Shown: in pieces, positions 11,900 to 24,067 of the stretch | How positions within the stretch are numbered: the stretch's first letter is position 1 | How the letters are laid out: each line of letters opens with the position of its first letter | Origin: Haliotis asinina | Lineage: Eukaryota; Mollusca; Gastropoda; Lepetellida; Haliotidae | Reading direction: 5' to 3' | Assembly: GCF_037392515.1 (NCBI RefSeq) | Contig: NC_090290.1 | Location: 36,357,253 to 36,421,252, forward strand | DNA: 64,000 bases | Translations under genes and position numbers: made by a program | Notes under the pieces: generated by a model | What the model saw: the letters and a program-made list of their open reading frames with translations, nothing else | Database searches by the model: none | What the model was told of the DNA's origin: nothing

Positions 11900-13090
11900 C
11901 TCATGTCATAGTTGATTACTTTTAATGACTGAGATGGCTAATGATTTTGGATTGAGTTCAGTGTGAAGGCTTAGTGACCTTGGTGGTACGTGGGAAGTGT
12001 ACTCCATTTACAGAACAGACCAATTGTGCAGACACTGGACTGATCAGCTTGCAGTTAAAATGCAGGCAAAGAGAGAATACGAGTCATTACGTCCCTTCAA
12101 CCTCTTTATTCTCCTTCAACCACCCAGCGGTGGTACAAGAGTACAAAATATTGGACTGTATAGAACATTACAAGATGGGGCATAGTTAGTGTTAAAAGGT
12201 AGTATACAATTAACAAAACATCGACAACTTTTTCAGTTCTGCTGTTTTCTTTGTACACATTAGTTGCTTGAAGATAGCCAGATTTTTCCACTTGAGGTAT
12301 CGTCAAGGACTATATTTTAGTCTAATATCGTTAAAGTAACTACATCGCAGTAAATAATGAAGTTCATCGGCTGTTGCTGGGGAGTCGCATAACTTACATG
12401 TTCTATGTTCTCTTGTTATACCCTCCCAGCGGTCGGTCTCAGTGGGTAGAAGGTGGTTAGTTGTCCTGAATTTCAGAATTGGCGTATAAACATTGGTTGG
12501 AAGAAAAAAAAGTAACGTTCACATGTTATATAGTCTTTTACAGTTTTATAATAAAGAGCCTTGGATCTGAGATCCAGATGTATCCACGAGCAGCACATTT
12601 TCTTCTGTTAATGTTTGTGTAAAAAAGAAACACATGTTTCTGATAAGTGTGGTATAGTTCTGAAACACCAGAGGCAATGATCAGATGGCTGGCTGGTTTT
12701 TTGGCTGTCACGATACTTAAACATAGCTTCATTCATTTACAATCTCCGAAAAACTTTTTAAAAAACTTGCTTTAAGCTAAAGTAGAAATTCCCGCCCATG
12801 GGCAATTTTTCGAAAACAATTTTTCATATTTTCATCCTTAGCATATATTCATGACAGGTGCATGTTGAATTTTGTCTAATCCTTTGTCAAAACGTGTTCA
12901 CAGTGCGGAGAATTTCTGCGTTTCCAAAATTAAAATGATGACGTGTTCGTTGATCTTCTTTGATAGGCATAAGTCATGTATAAGAAAGCAACAGGTTCAC
13001 TACAATTATCTGCAATGCTGAATTGAATTGGTATGTTCAGTGAAATATAATGTTGAAACCTGTTGATGTTCTGCAAGACTTAATAGTTAT
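11900..13090. other. Unrecognised DNA
   Basis: Overlapping short open frames at 11,974-12,306 on both strands have no family resemblance. No repeats were matched. Confidence 0.4.
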
Positions 13091-13091
13091 G

Positions 13092-13294
13092 GACCCGTGA
13101 AGGTCCCGGGGTAGAATAGGCCTTCAGCAACCCATGCTTGACATTAAAGGCGACTGTTCTTGTCATAAGAGGCGACTAACGGGATCGTGTGGTCAGGCTC
13201 GCTGAATTCGTTGACACATGTCATCGGTTCCCAATTACGCAGATCGATGCTCATGTTGTTGATCACTGGATTGTCTGGTCCAGACTCGCTATGT
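13092..13294 (+). mobile_element. SINE-A copy with intact head
   Basis: Begins GACCCGTGAAGGTCCCGGGG and runs to GTCTGGTCCAGACTCGCTAT. The shared tail is missing, so it is 3' truncated. Confidence 0.9.
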
Positions 13295-13695
13295 CGACAA
13301 GCATATTTTACTGAAGATACATTCTAACCAGTACATTCAGGGATCCAAGCTGTTTAGATGCTAATTCATGCTGAAATGTGCATATAAACTGAGTGTTTGA
13401 AAATATGTCATGTATATGTACAGTGTTTATGTATAACACAATTGATCCCCCCATTGATATTGAAACATTATTAACTGATGACTGACTTACTGAATTCTAC
13501 ATTCTCTTTAAAGGATTACAACTTGTTATTTACCAAGAGAACTCGGGTGACATTCCAGTCAAACGCTCCATGAACCCTAATAAACGGATGAATCTGAACG
13601 GGTTCGTAAATTTACACAAATACACGGCATCTCATTTAAACATATTTCTTTTCCTGTTTCAGGAAAGCAAGATAAACAACCCTGACTGCTTCTCG

Positions 13696-16600
13696 ATGGA
13701 TGGTCGCCCAAACATGTCAAAATACCGCATGCTGTGTAAGTGTCCAAAACGTCTTGTCATTGTGGGCCATGAATGAGACATGTTATGTCCGACTCCACAG
13801 TTGTTTTGTAGTTTATTTCACTTCCACATACAAAGTACAATTACCTGCGTCGTTCAAGAGGAACTGGACCTGTCCGTCGGGACCAGAACATGGAACAAAA
13901 AAAACAAGTATTTACAGTCCTCAAATCACTGCATTTACAAAAGAGACTGATTACAAATATGGTTTAATTCACTTGACATGAAAAAAAAACGTGCAGGAAC
14001 ATAAAGATGCTGAAAAAAAGAACGATAGCGGTATAAAAAAAATATTCTTTTAAATAACTTGGTTTCTGGGGAAGAGAGAGGACGGAATTTGACGTCATTT
14101 TCGTCGAAAAATGTTTTATTTGTTTGACATGATATTTTATGAAACTTGTTAACGCAGCAGAGTCATATCTTGTTTTTAGAGTCTTGTCTCAATTGATAAT
14201 AAAACGTATCTTTCTAACCATCTAAAACCGTAAACATTCGACTTACATGAGTGCGACTGAAGCATGACTAACGTATCAATGAATTACACGAACTCATTTC
14301 GTCATACAATGATTTAGGTCATCACCACAGAGTAGCCGTATCTCGCACGGGTTCCGTATATAATATGACCAGAAATTAGCAAGAATGTTAGGAACATGTG
14401 TAATTGGATTTCTAGTATAAACGACATCGACAAGCTATCAAGTGATTGGTTTTATTCCGTTAATCCTTTTCCATTAGTTTGTGAAGAGTTATCTGTGGCA
14501 GGAGGCGACATGGTATTCTTGTTTCTAAAAACAAACGAATTAATTTAGAAAACTTAAGGCTGGGTATGATTGTTTGGCGAACTGTGGCTGTCTGTAAGGA
14601 GACAAAAAGTGAGCTGCATGCAATGGGTTGAAAGAAAAGTCGAGGAATTCCTTCACCGACCATAAAACCTGAACAAAAGGAGCGAAGGCTGCACTGGTGC
14701 TTACAGCATAGACATTTTAACTGGCACAATGTGATTTTCTCAGATGAAAGTTCTGTGTGACTGTTTCCTAATATACTGAAAAACAAAGTACAGTTCGAAA
14801 TTTTACGTGTGGTGTGTCATATCTGTGTTTGGGGCAACGCCCCTCTGTGTATTTGAAGGGAATATGAACAGTGAGCAGTACACAGATATTCTCGAGGGAC
14901 ATTCACTTCCATCTGCTCACGTGTTCTATATAACTATGACAAATAGTGCTGAAATGAAAGAAGAGGTGGTCCGACATTGGGACGGCATGGACCACGACTT
15001 CTTTGATCAGTAGTATTGAAGCATTGAAGCCCGCATTACTGCCCATGATGACTTCACAAAACACTAATTGTCTTGGGATCTGCAGTTATGGATTCTAATA
15101 GTCACATTTAATATGTGATAAATGAGAGAAAACAATTACAATCAAAATTCACAATAGTATCTTGTCATACTATATCTGCAACATATATTAGATGTGTGTA
15201 TGGAGAGTTTAATAAATGACATAAAGCAGGTAGATACATGTACATGTATAAAAACAACGTGAAAAAAATTCAAAGCCGGGATGTTAAATGAAGGATATAT
15301 GTAAACAACAGATCAAATGAACTATTACTGTCTATGTGCAAATTTCAGTGTTCGTGGTCGTCGCTTTTTGTGGAGTTTCCTTGTACCAGTACATAAATGT
15401 CTTCACGATCTCAAGTGAAAATACTTTCCTAGGTAAGTCTTCCCTTTTGAACTGACATACATTAATTTGTGGAAATGTACATTCAACCCACGTGGAAACC
15501 GGAAACATGTCAACTTAACTACTGCAATGATATTATCATTGCTATCAACAGAACTATGATATGCTCGAAGGAACAACACAGGCAGTAAACGAAACACAAC
15601 ACATGTGTTTTTTTAGAATTTAATTTCTCAGTTGAATTTGATTTTAGTGCTTTGAGTGGGAGAATGGCAATTTCATTTTGGTGTTTGGGAAGGGATCTTC
15701 CTGACGTTACTGTGCCTATTAATTTTCCCATAACTTCATGCGCTCGACTGGTTGTCTGGGTGATATGGAGGGTCGTTATGAATCGGTACCTGAGTTTTGT
15801 ACCTGGTCATGTGACCTGTGTGTGTCCTTCGGGCATCAAAGCTGGTCTTGCGTTTGGAGATATTTTTGCGTGTTTCTTAACACGGTGGAGAGTTTTTATA
15901 TTCATATTAGGAGTTTTCAGTATATGTGTAAATATCGTGAGTGGTTTGGTGTTTGGTTTTAGCTGATTTTAGTTGTGTTCAGTAACGAAGTTTATTACTC
16001 TCTCCGATACTGGGGTTTTATTTTCGTGCGTGCGTTCGTTTGACGCTTTGTTGTATTTAAGAGTTGCTAGATTGAGGAGTATGTTCGGGTTGGTGCCCTG
16101 AGATTTTTGGTTACATTTTCCATCCTTAGTTCTATGGAATTTCACCTGTTGTTGCTCATAATGAGATGAATGAGGTTCCTTGTTGTGTGCGTCTCGTTGG
16201 TGTGGAGACTTTGTAATGAAATTAGACCGTTAGATTACACAAAGTTTCAATTTTCCTTCATAATGTCCGTGGGCTTGCATTTCAAAGCACGTGATTCACT
16301 GCATGCAGTTATTGTGATTAACGAATATCTTAATTTCATATCTTAATTTAGAACTATTGCTTTGTAAGAGTTCCCCCTAGATTGTCAAATTGATGGTCCT
16401 CTAAACGGACACTGTACTGAACGTAAAGTTGCTTTTTTTCCTAGAGCTATCTAAACTGACGACCCACCGTGGCACCGTGAAGGAAGAATCTCGCGTGCTT
16501 CACATAGAAGGTATTATCTTTTTGTACAAAGAACTCCTTTGATTATTAATATAAATTGTACATTTATTCAAACAAGACACTGTTGAGCGCTATATATATT

Positions 16601-19024
16601 TTTAAAAAGTCTGTTATATTAATATTAATACAGTACATTTTTGTATTATGGTGTATCTAAATGATAACATCCAATTATAATTGAAACTTGAAATTCCGCT
16701 AAGTTATTTAGAAGTTTGTATAGTTAGACAAGACAAATCTTGCTCATAACAACTTCTTTACTAGTTCTTGTCCCTTCTTCATGTGGAAAATGTGGATTAT
16801 CCACACGAAGAAGTGGTAAACAAAAAGGAAATCGTGGTAAAGAATAAAGAAGTTGCTATCTCTAAGATTTGCATGAATCGGAACTTGTACATGCGTACAA
16901 ATCAAGTAACAGAAAATATTATCCTGTGTAACTTATCCTGTATTGATGTTTCTATTGAAATTACATATTGTCATCTTATTTCAGACAAGAATCTGTTGTC
17001 TGCCAGTTTTTTCACATACAATCTAAAGAGGTCAATGGCATTATATAGGCAGAAGATAGCAGGTATGCGCATCCCACGTGGAGATACTTCCACATCAATA
17101 CGTGCATGTATGCATGTGAAGATCCGGGTTAGAATTGGTCTTCAGGAACCCGTTCTTGTGTTAAGAAGTGACAGACGGGATTGTGTGGACTCGCTGACTT
17201 GGTTGACACATGTTATTGTATATCAGTGCCGTCATTGAGCTGGACTATTGTTCAGGGCAGTGTTAAACAGCAAACCAACCACATTTAATGTTTCATTTAT
17301 TGAAGCTTTGGCAACCCCATTAATGCAAAATATATCACCAAAGTGTTTTTGAAGCCTTTTAGTCACTTTTCCTTAAAGAAATTAACATAATTTTTCTTGC
17401 CACAGTATGTAACATACATTAGTAATACTACGAAATAACAACCCTTTCTGTCTGTGTATGATTGCAAAAGATTTTGTTAATATTGCAAATGGTAGTCATT
17501 TTCCTTGGTCGACAGTCAAGCCCATGTACACAGCATTTGTTGTGCTTGCTTTGATAATTTAATTCAAATTTGATACCATTCTACTTACATGAGTTCTGAT
17601 TCACCACAGCCTATCAGGAATTAGTGAGGTTAATGTCATTTGCAGCGTTGAAGAAACACAAGATATGGTCTCAGCTGGATCCCATTTCCAACTGTACCGG
17701 ACATGAAAAAGGACGTAAGTCACCTAACTTTGCGCATCAGTTCTATGGGAATTGCTCAAGTAACAGACATGGACGCACTGTGTCCACCAATGTAATGATA
17801 GGATTATATAGATTGAAACCTTGACGTTGAAACCAATCTGCTGTGATTTGCCACACTGCTTCAGTGATGGAGACCGTTGAATCATTAACAGTGTTTGAGC
17901 ACACCACTCCGAGCTTGACTTCATCTGAATGTGGGGGTGGCGGGGTAGCCTAGTGGTTAAAGAGTTCGCTCGTCACGCCGAGGGTTCCGGTTTGATTCTC
18001 CATATTTTTTGTGTCTCCTGCCTTGATATTGCTAGGACATTGCTGAAAGCGGCGTTAAACTATGCTCATAACAGCCACAACAATTATCTCATGTTTTAAA
18101 GGTGCACTGTATTATAAATGCATCATAATTCTCAATACTTTCTGATGTTGTGTAATAATTTAATGTTTATTTTTCAAGACATATTGCAGGCAATGACCGG
18201 AGGTATAATAACATTTACTGGATACTTTACATCTCATTATCTACTTTCCAGCACAACTATGTGATGACACAAGAAAGTGCTCTACATCGCTTCCCGCTGC
18301 TAACAGCACCGATAATATAAAAAGTATCCTCACGCCATTGACGAAAATAAAGGCTGGTGCCCTGGAGATGTTGAAGGACGTGTTTGGCGTTCCATCTGTT
18401 AAAGTGAAGTATGTGTTCCTCACAGCAGCTTCCGAAAATCACTTCACGGAGTCTCAAGCCATGATAGAAACACTGAGCAACAACATTCTGCCCCATTTGA
18501 AGAACTACTCATTCTATTATTACGACATGGGGTTAAAGAAGAATCAAGTTGAACTTGTGAGTTGATTCATTTGTAGACCAATGGCAATAGGTTTTCGTTA
18601 TGATGTTGGCTGTACTCAGAAAAAATCCAGCTGTATGACGGCTGTCAGGAAATAATAATTTGGACCAGGAGTTGGGAGTGAGTTTAGTTCTGCGCCTCAG
18701 CTATATGGCGGCGGCGATATGTAGATAATAGAGTCTGGACCAGACAATCCAGTGATCAACAGCATGAGCGTCGATTTAATGGGTTAAACATTTGAGATAC
18801 AATGGTATGTATCAACCAAGTCAGTGAGTCTGACCACTTAATCCCGACAGTCTCCTCATGCGCCAAACATGTATAGCAAAACGAGTTAACACTCAGATAA
18901 TGTAATGCGACACAAGGATGTTCCAACAAACCACAGGTAGTCTTATTTGTTGCTATCCCTTGAGATTCTTTTACCTTCAAAGTTTCCCTTTACGTTTAGG
19001 GTCACATGTATTTGCACTATCCTA

Positions 19025-19061
<37 letters not shown>

Positions 19062-19076
19062 ATGTGTCTCTCTCTC

Positions 19077-19116
<40 letters not shown>

Positions 19117-20562
19117 GCAGCGATTTATGGGTGTAAAATGAATGAATGAATTTATTGCGGTAAAGGGGTCGCAGGATAAAAATTAAAAATGTACAAGAAG
19201 ATAAACAGTGATGAAGCGCCGCACAGGTGCCTAAGCTTTCAATGATACATGCATTGGCTGATGTAAAAAGTAGATATAGTTTATGATCTAATAAATATTT
19301 CCAATGTGTTAGCGAAAATCATCGCCTTAATTCGTCATAAATGGGCACTGTAAAACAAAACGTAATTCTGTTTCTACAGCTGTAACAATAATTACCACTG
19401 TACATTATCTTGTAGCTGCAAAACTTCAGCAAGGCAGTGGTGACACAATTCCCTTTTGATCGTCTGCCAAACCGGTTTGCCAACCTGCGGTGTTACACAT
19501 GGAAGCCCTTGATACTGCAAGTAAGTATAACCATGTCCACCTAAGGAAATCCACCTACCCATTGTGATCAGATTCTAGCACTGGTTTCCTGCCTTTATTT
19601 AGTATACCGATTTTAACACTACAGACTTTACAATATATTCAATTTTGTTTCTCTAGTCTGTCATACAGACCCCAAACAAGCATATCCAAGAAAGCCCATG
19701 AAGGTCTACAATGTGTGGAAAGTCTATTATTCAAAATGACTTCTCTCGACTCCTGACACTGTTTTATGATTATAATTAATGAACCGTTTTTCCTTTAAAA
19801 TACGTTTGTCTCATACTGATGCTAGTCTGCAACACACACACGTATCAATTTTGAGGTCTTTTCAAATCTGCAGAACATCCTTTTATATTGTCATAATATG
19901 GTTAAATATTTGTCAAATGGCCAGGTTTTCGTCCTGTTGAGATGGGGCACATACAAGTGTACCAGGGAAATTTCTGTTCACCATTGCTTTAAAATGTAGG
20001 TGTGAATTTTTCATTTTCTTATCCTTTTCAGGCTCATTTTGACTCAGCAGAACATGTCATTTGGATGGACTCGTCTGTTCGGTTCACGACACATAACCCA
20101 CTAGAAATGTTCCAGAGACTCAAAACAACAGGAGTTGTAATGTCCTCCGTAAAATTCCCATTTGCTCAGCACACCTCGATGCAATTGTTTTCCTACTTCA
20201 ATACTGATCCATGTCACTACTCCATGTATCAAGAAATCGAGGCAAACTTCATACTTCTTCATAATCAACCATTTGTGCGAAGACTCATCATGGATCCTTG
20301 GGTAGCATGTGCGGTAGATCCGAATTGTATGTGTCATCGCGGAGCCTCGAGACTCTTCGTGTGTTCCAGACACACACGGAAATATGGGAAATGTCATCGT
20401 TATGACCAGTCAACTATTGGTTTGATTCTTCTTAAACTATTCAGAAGGAACATAGCGACAATTCTTGCCCCAAAAGGTAAATACGCCCACATATCAAGAT
20501 CTAAGGAAAGTGGGCATCGGTACCTTGAAGAATTGTACAATAAAACAAGGACGAGATTATAG
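13696..20562 (+). CDS. DUF1647-family type II membrane protein (seven coding exons)
   Basis: Exons: 13,696-13,735 (exon opens at acceptor 13,663), 15,349-15,432, 16,445-16,510, 17,610-17,714, 18,252-18,556, 19,416-19,520 and 20,032-20,562. All introns are GT-AG, phases 1,1,1,1,0,0, giving 411 residues. A short cytosolic end (residues 1-13) precedes a signal anchor at about 14-32 (LFVVVAFCGVSLYQYINVF), then a stem. The DUF1647 domain covers about 148-300, with YVFLTAASENHF (152-163), YDMGLK (189-194), a CYTWKPLI block and WMDSSVRF (246-253). A cysteine-rich C-terminal part follows. N-glycosylation sequons NCT, NST, NFS and NKT fit a Golgi-lumen domain. The family is known in nematodes and molluscs; a glycosyltransferase-like role is inferred from architecture, and the substrate is unknown. 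ATG 13,696 is chosen because it gives the anchor; the frame is also open upstream to the acceptor. Confidence 0.88.
13736..15348. other. Intron 1 of the DUF1647 gene
   Basis: A GTAAGT donor follows 13,735 and a TTTCAG acceptor ends at 15,348. The intron contains the Tc1-like transposase relic described separately. Confidence 0.8.
14460..15070 (+). pseudogene. Tc1-like transposase relic
   Basis: Translation near 14,670 gives KPEQKERRLHWCLQHRHFNW followed by HNVIFSDESSV, the typical Tc1 block containing the second catalytic aspartate (SDES), ended by a stop. Further on, another frame gives VFGATPLCVFEGNMNSEQYT and DILEGHSLPSAHVF, matching the region before the third catalytic residue. At least one in-frame stop and one frameshift separate these blocks, and the 3' NPIE-type motif is not recognisable. 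It is a dead copy lying in the first intron of the DUF1647 gene. Confidence 0.8.
15433..17609. other. Introns 2 and 3 of the DUF1647 gene
   Basis: Non-coding apart from the exon 16,445-16,510. An open frame of 156 codons at 16,768-17,238 runs into a SINE and is not a gene. An imperfect inverted repeat (CTTCTTCATGTGG with CCACACGAAGAAG) lies at about 16,776-16,815. Confidence 0.7.
17118..17275 (+). mobile_element. Diverged SINE-A copy
   Basis: AGAATTGGTCTTCAGGAACC and CTGACTTGGTTGACACATG match the SINE-A head and middle. The tail is strongly decayed (GCTGGACTATTGTTCAGGG). Confidence 0.7.
17932..18066 (+). mobile_element. SINE-T copy in DUF1647 intron
   Basis: The tRNA-like head GGTAGCCTAGTGGTTAAAG and a mutated B box are followed by the TGATATTGCTAGGACATTGC tail. 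The copy is moderately old. Confidence 0.85.
18676..18870 (-). mobile_element. SINE-A copy in DUF1647 intron
   Basis: AGTGAGTTTAGTTCTGCGCC, GGACCAGACAATCCAGTGAT and CAACCAAGTCAGTGAGTCTG match the family in reverse. A short insertion lies in the middle, near 18,785-18,805. Confidence 0.85.
19027..19117. repeat. Microsatellite (TC)n(TG)n(TC)n(CA)n
   Basis: A compound dinucleotide repeat inside a DUF1647 gene intron. Open frames over it are low complexity. Confidence 0.95.
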
Positions 20563-20727
20563 ATAACCACATATCAGGACACGCCCCTTCTGTAGTGTCA
20601 AATCCCTAGGTTTCTTCAGAATCTCCATTATCGCTGGGACTCCTTTTAAATTTGTAAAATTTAAATTCACATAAAAATATTTGTATTCAGGAACTAAGCG
20701 TCAGTCTAGAAATTAGACTGTGGCTTT

Positions 20728-21005
20728 ATGTGCAGTATGTGATCTTGTGTACATGCATGATATTGGTTGTCTGCGCTGTATGTTGTGAATAACTGATTAT
20801 ACGTGCAGTATGAGATCTTGTGTATGATATTGGCTGTCTGCAGTGTATGTTGAGAATAAGTGTGAGAAGTGCTGTATGAGATCTTGTGTATGATATTGGC
20901 TGTCTGCGATGTATGTTGTGTATAACTGGCTATAAGTGCAGTATGAGATCGTGTATATAATATTGACTGTCTGTGCTGCATGTTGCGTTGTGTATAACTG
21001 GCTAC
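20728..21005. repeat. ~66-73 bp minisatellite, about four copies
   Basis: GCAGTATGAGATCTTGTGTA and GATATTGGCTGTCTGC recur. The GATC step falls at 20,741, 20,814, 20,880 and 20,947. It lies about 170 bp past the stop codon of the DUF1647 gene, so it may be in its 3' UTR or just downstream. Confidence 0.85.
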
Positions 21006-21640
21006 ATGCTTAATATACAATTTGAAATGTTATTAACAAAATATGTTTTCCATCTATGCGCTTTACTTTTATACAACTGGCGAAATGTGCAATATTAATG
21101 TCAACAGACTGTGTCTGTAATATGAAATATTGCACAGGTGATTTTGCCCAATGTGATCTATTGAGCGTAACCTGTATATTATATTTTTTACGTACTTATC
21201 AGGTAAGAAAGCCAACATTTCCCACTTGAGTGGCACATACTCAATTTCTCTCATAACACAATTTACACAAAGTAGAGAGGTCAACATACGGGCGGTAGGA
21301 CACCCAGTTTTCTCCTTCTTGTAATTGTTGTTTGTTAGGCCTGCTGTCGATTCACTAGTCAGCCGGCGCTCCTTCTGCACATGCTACACGGGACTCTCGC
21401 GCTTGTGTAGCTCGTGCGCTTGGACGGATAACCGGATAGGCGGACCTTCCGCCTTGACGAACCCTTCGTCAGTTGACTGTCGTTATCCCCCCGTTAGTTC
21501 CCTTAACTATCGAATCCCTCCGCCTCTGTGCGGAGAGACGCCACTCGAGAGATGTCCCTCCGCCTCAGTGCGGAGAGAAGGAGGACAGGCGACCCCTTCG
21601 CCTGGGCGGACCTTTTGTTAGTACCTGGCTCTACTTAAGA

Positions 21641-21913
21641 GTGAGTGAGTGAGTGAGTTTAGTTTTACGCCGCACTCAGCAATATTACAGCTATATGGCG
21701 GCGGTCTGTAAATAATCAAGTCTGGACCAGACAATCCAGTGATCAACAACATGAGCATCGATCTGCGCATTTGGGAACCGATGACACGCGTCAACCAAGT
21801 CAGCGAGCCTGACCACCCGATCCCGTTAGTCGCCTCTTACGACAAGCTGAGTCGCCTTTTATGGCAAGCATGGGTTGCTGAAGGCCTATTCTACCCCGGG
21901 ACCTTCACGGGTC
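21641..21913 (-). mobile_element. SINE-A full-length copy inside the DIRS fossil
   Basis: A complete copy from the GTGAGTGAGTGAGTGAG tail to CCCGGGACCTTCACGGGTC. A 12 bp target-site duplication CTCTACTTAAGA lies at 21,629-21,640 and 21,914-21,925. This fixes both ends of the family at about 265-275 bp. Confidence 0.95.
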
Positions 21914-23808
21914 CTCTACTTAAGAAGAGTGAGAGGGAGTCTCACCGGAAAGAAGCGGCGCCTTCCACAGGTTCGCCCGAATCTTTGGCGGCGTCCAGAC
22001 GATCGGTGCCTCCCTCCCCCCTCCGCCCTCCTTCTCCCTCCGCCTCAGAGGAACTAGTTATTCACGTGGAGGCAGTTTGACGCTCAGTTAGAACTGGGGT
22101 CGGACCCATTACGATTATGCCAGAGGGGAGCTCCCGTTCTAAGGGCTAGTAGAGTCTATCCTCGACCAACGCCTTGGTCTTCCCAAGCCGTGAGTCTCCC
22201 CTGAACCCTCTCCACTCCGCCCCGTTGCCTCCGCGGCGGCCTCCGATTGTTCACTCCCCCACGGTCTTTCCTTCCAGGTAGGTCCTCCCCTCCTCGGAAG
22301 TTCATTGACACAAGAGACCCTCCTCTTATTCCCATCCCGCCGGAGGAGGTGGAGGATGACAGCGACCCTGTCCTTACGGAACCTAACCCTCCAGTCTCTG
22401 ACTCTGCTTTTAGGCTGGAGGCTATTGCCGAATACACTGGCGTGGTGTTGGCGGAGGTAGAGGACCAACCTTCGGCCACTTCTAGGGCGAGAGAAGAGTC
22501 TTTCTGCCCTGAAGACTCTGTTCTCTACCCTCGGAAGGTCCTCCCTCTGCACCGCTTCCTCGAAGCAGCTGCTATGGAATTGAAGGAGACTGTTGCCTCC
22601 GCCAGACCAGGTCGCCTTATCTCTCAGCTCGTCCTTTCGGATAAAAGGAGGATTACGCTTCCGGTGGCGAACTCGCCCATTCCGCTAGATCTACCCTCCT
22701 TGGTCCCGGACATCTCTCGAGTGGCGTCTGGAGGCGAGCCACTGTATGGGGCATTTGGCGGAGTGGGACAAGTCACCCTGTCGGCTGCTAGGATTTCGAA
22801 CGGCATTATCAACCTCAGACGGGATGGCTTCCTGGGGCGCACTAAGCTCCCTCCAGTGATTAGGGACTCCCTCCATCACGCCTCAGTGTCCGCAGACACT
22901 TTGTACGGTTCCAAACCCCCAGCAAGGGCACTCCCCTGAAGCGGACCAAGGGTAAGTGGACCCCCAAGAAGAATTGACTCTTGGTGCCCGCCAGTCCTTC
23001 CACCACCATCATTTCTCCGCTCGAAGGGCCTGTTGACGGCCGACTGAGCCTCTTTGTCCCGAACTGGCGTCAGCTAGGACTGGGCCCGCTCGTGTGTCGG
23101 ATCCTGGAGCGGGGCTTCCGCATCCTGATCGCCTCTCCGCCCCCTCTAACCTGCTCCCCAGTGGAACGTCCGATGGACTCAGGTTCCAACTCACCTTAGA
23201 ACAGGTGGAGTCTCTCGTCTCCAAGGGGGCAGTTCAGGAAATCCCCCTTCAGGATCTGATTCCCAGGTTCTATTCCCCTGGTTTGTCAGGCCCAAACGCA
23301 ACTCGGGGAAATGGCGGCTGATACACGACTTGAAGGAGTTCAACTCCTCCTACCTCGAACAGCCGCCTTATTTTCGACTCTTGACCATTCCATCAGTCCT
23401 TCGGTTGCTGGAGCCCACGGACAACATGGTGTCCCTCTACCTCCAGGATGTGTATCTGTACATCCCCATTCACTTGACGGATCGCAGGTACCTCCTTTTC
23501 ATCCTGGGCGGCAGGCACTTCCAATGGAATGTCCTCCCTTTCGGGATTTCCTCCGCCCCATGGCTGTTCACTCGTGTCACCCAAACCGTCGTCCAGTTCC
23601 TCCATGAACTCCAGGTACAATTCCTCATGTACCTGGATGGTGGGTTCGCTCACAACCCTCCATTCTCGAGGTGCAATGGGAACTCGTCATCCACCTCCTT
23701 CAACGTCTAGGGTGGCTAGTGAAGTCAGATCTAGCACCATCCACCTCTCTCCAATACCTACGCGCCATACTGGATACGGAAGCCTTCAATGCCTTCGTAT
23801 CCAAGGAC

Positions 23809-24067
23809 ACCCGTGAAGGTCCCGGGGTAGAAAAGGCCTTCAGCAACCCATGCTTGCCATCAAGGGCCACTATGCTTGTCGTAAAAGGCGACTAACGGGA
23901 TCCGGTGGTCAGGCTCTCTGACTTGGTTGACACATGCCATCGGTTCCCAAATGCGCAGATCGATTCTCATGTTGTTGATTACTGGATTGTCTTGTCCAGA
24001 CTCGATTAATTACGAACGGCCGCCATATGGCTGGAATATTGCTGAGTGCGGCGTAAAACTAAACTCA
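23809..24067 (+). mobile_element. SINE-A copy inside the DIRS fossil
   Basis: Runs from ACCCGTGAAGGTCCCGGGGT to GAGTGCGGCGTAAAACTAAA, nearly full length, in the opposite orientation to the copy at 21.6 kb. It is an independent second insertion. Confidence 0.93.

Noticed and set aside
15652-15966. 104-codon + strand open frame in DUF1647 intron 2
   Set aside because: Hydrophobic and protein-like in places, but no family match, no splice continuity and overlapped by a second open frame of similar length.
16768-17238. 156-codon + strand open frame
   Set aside because: It lies in an intron of the DUF1647 gene and its last third is a decayed SINE-A copy; no family resemblance and no splice context.
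18918-19141. Ser-Leu-rich open frames
   Set aside because: Translation of the (TC)n/(CA)n microsatellite.
22139-23224. Reverse-strand open frames in the 22-23 kb region
   Set aside because: GC-rich shadows of the DIRS gag-like and reverse transcriptase parts.
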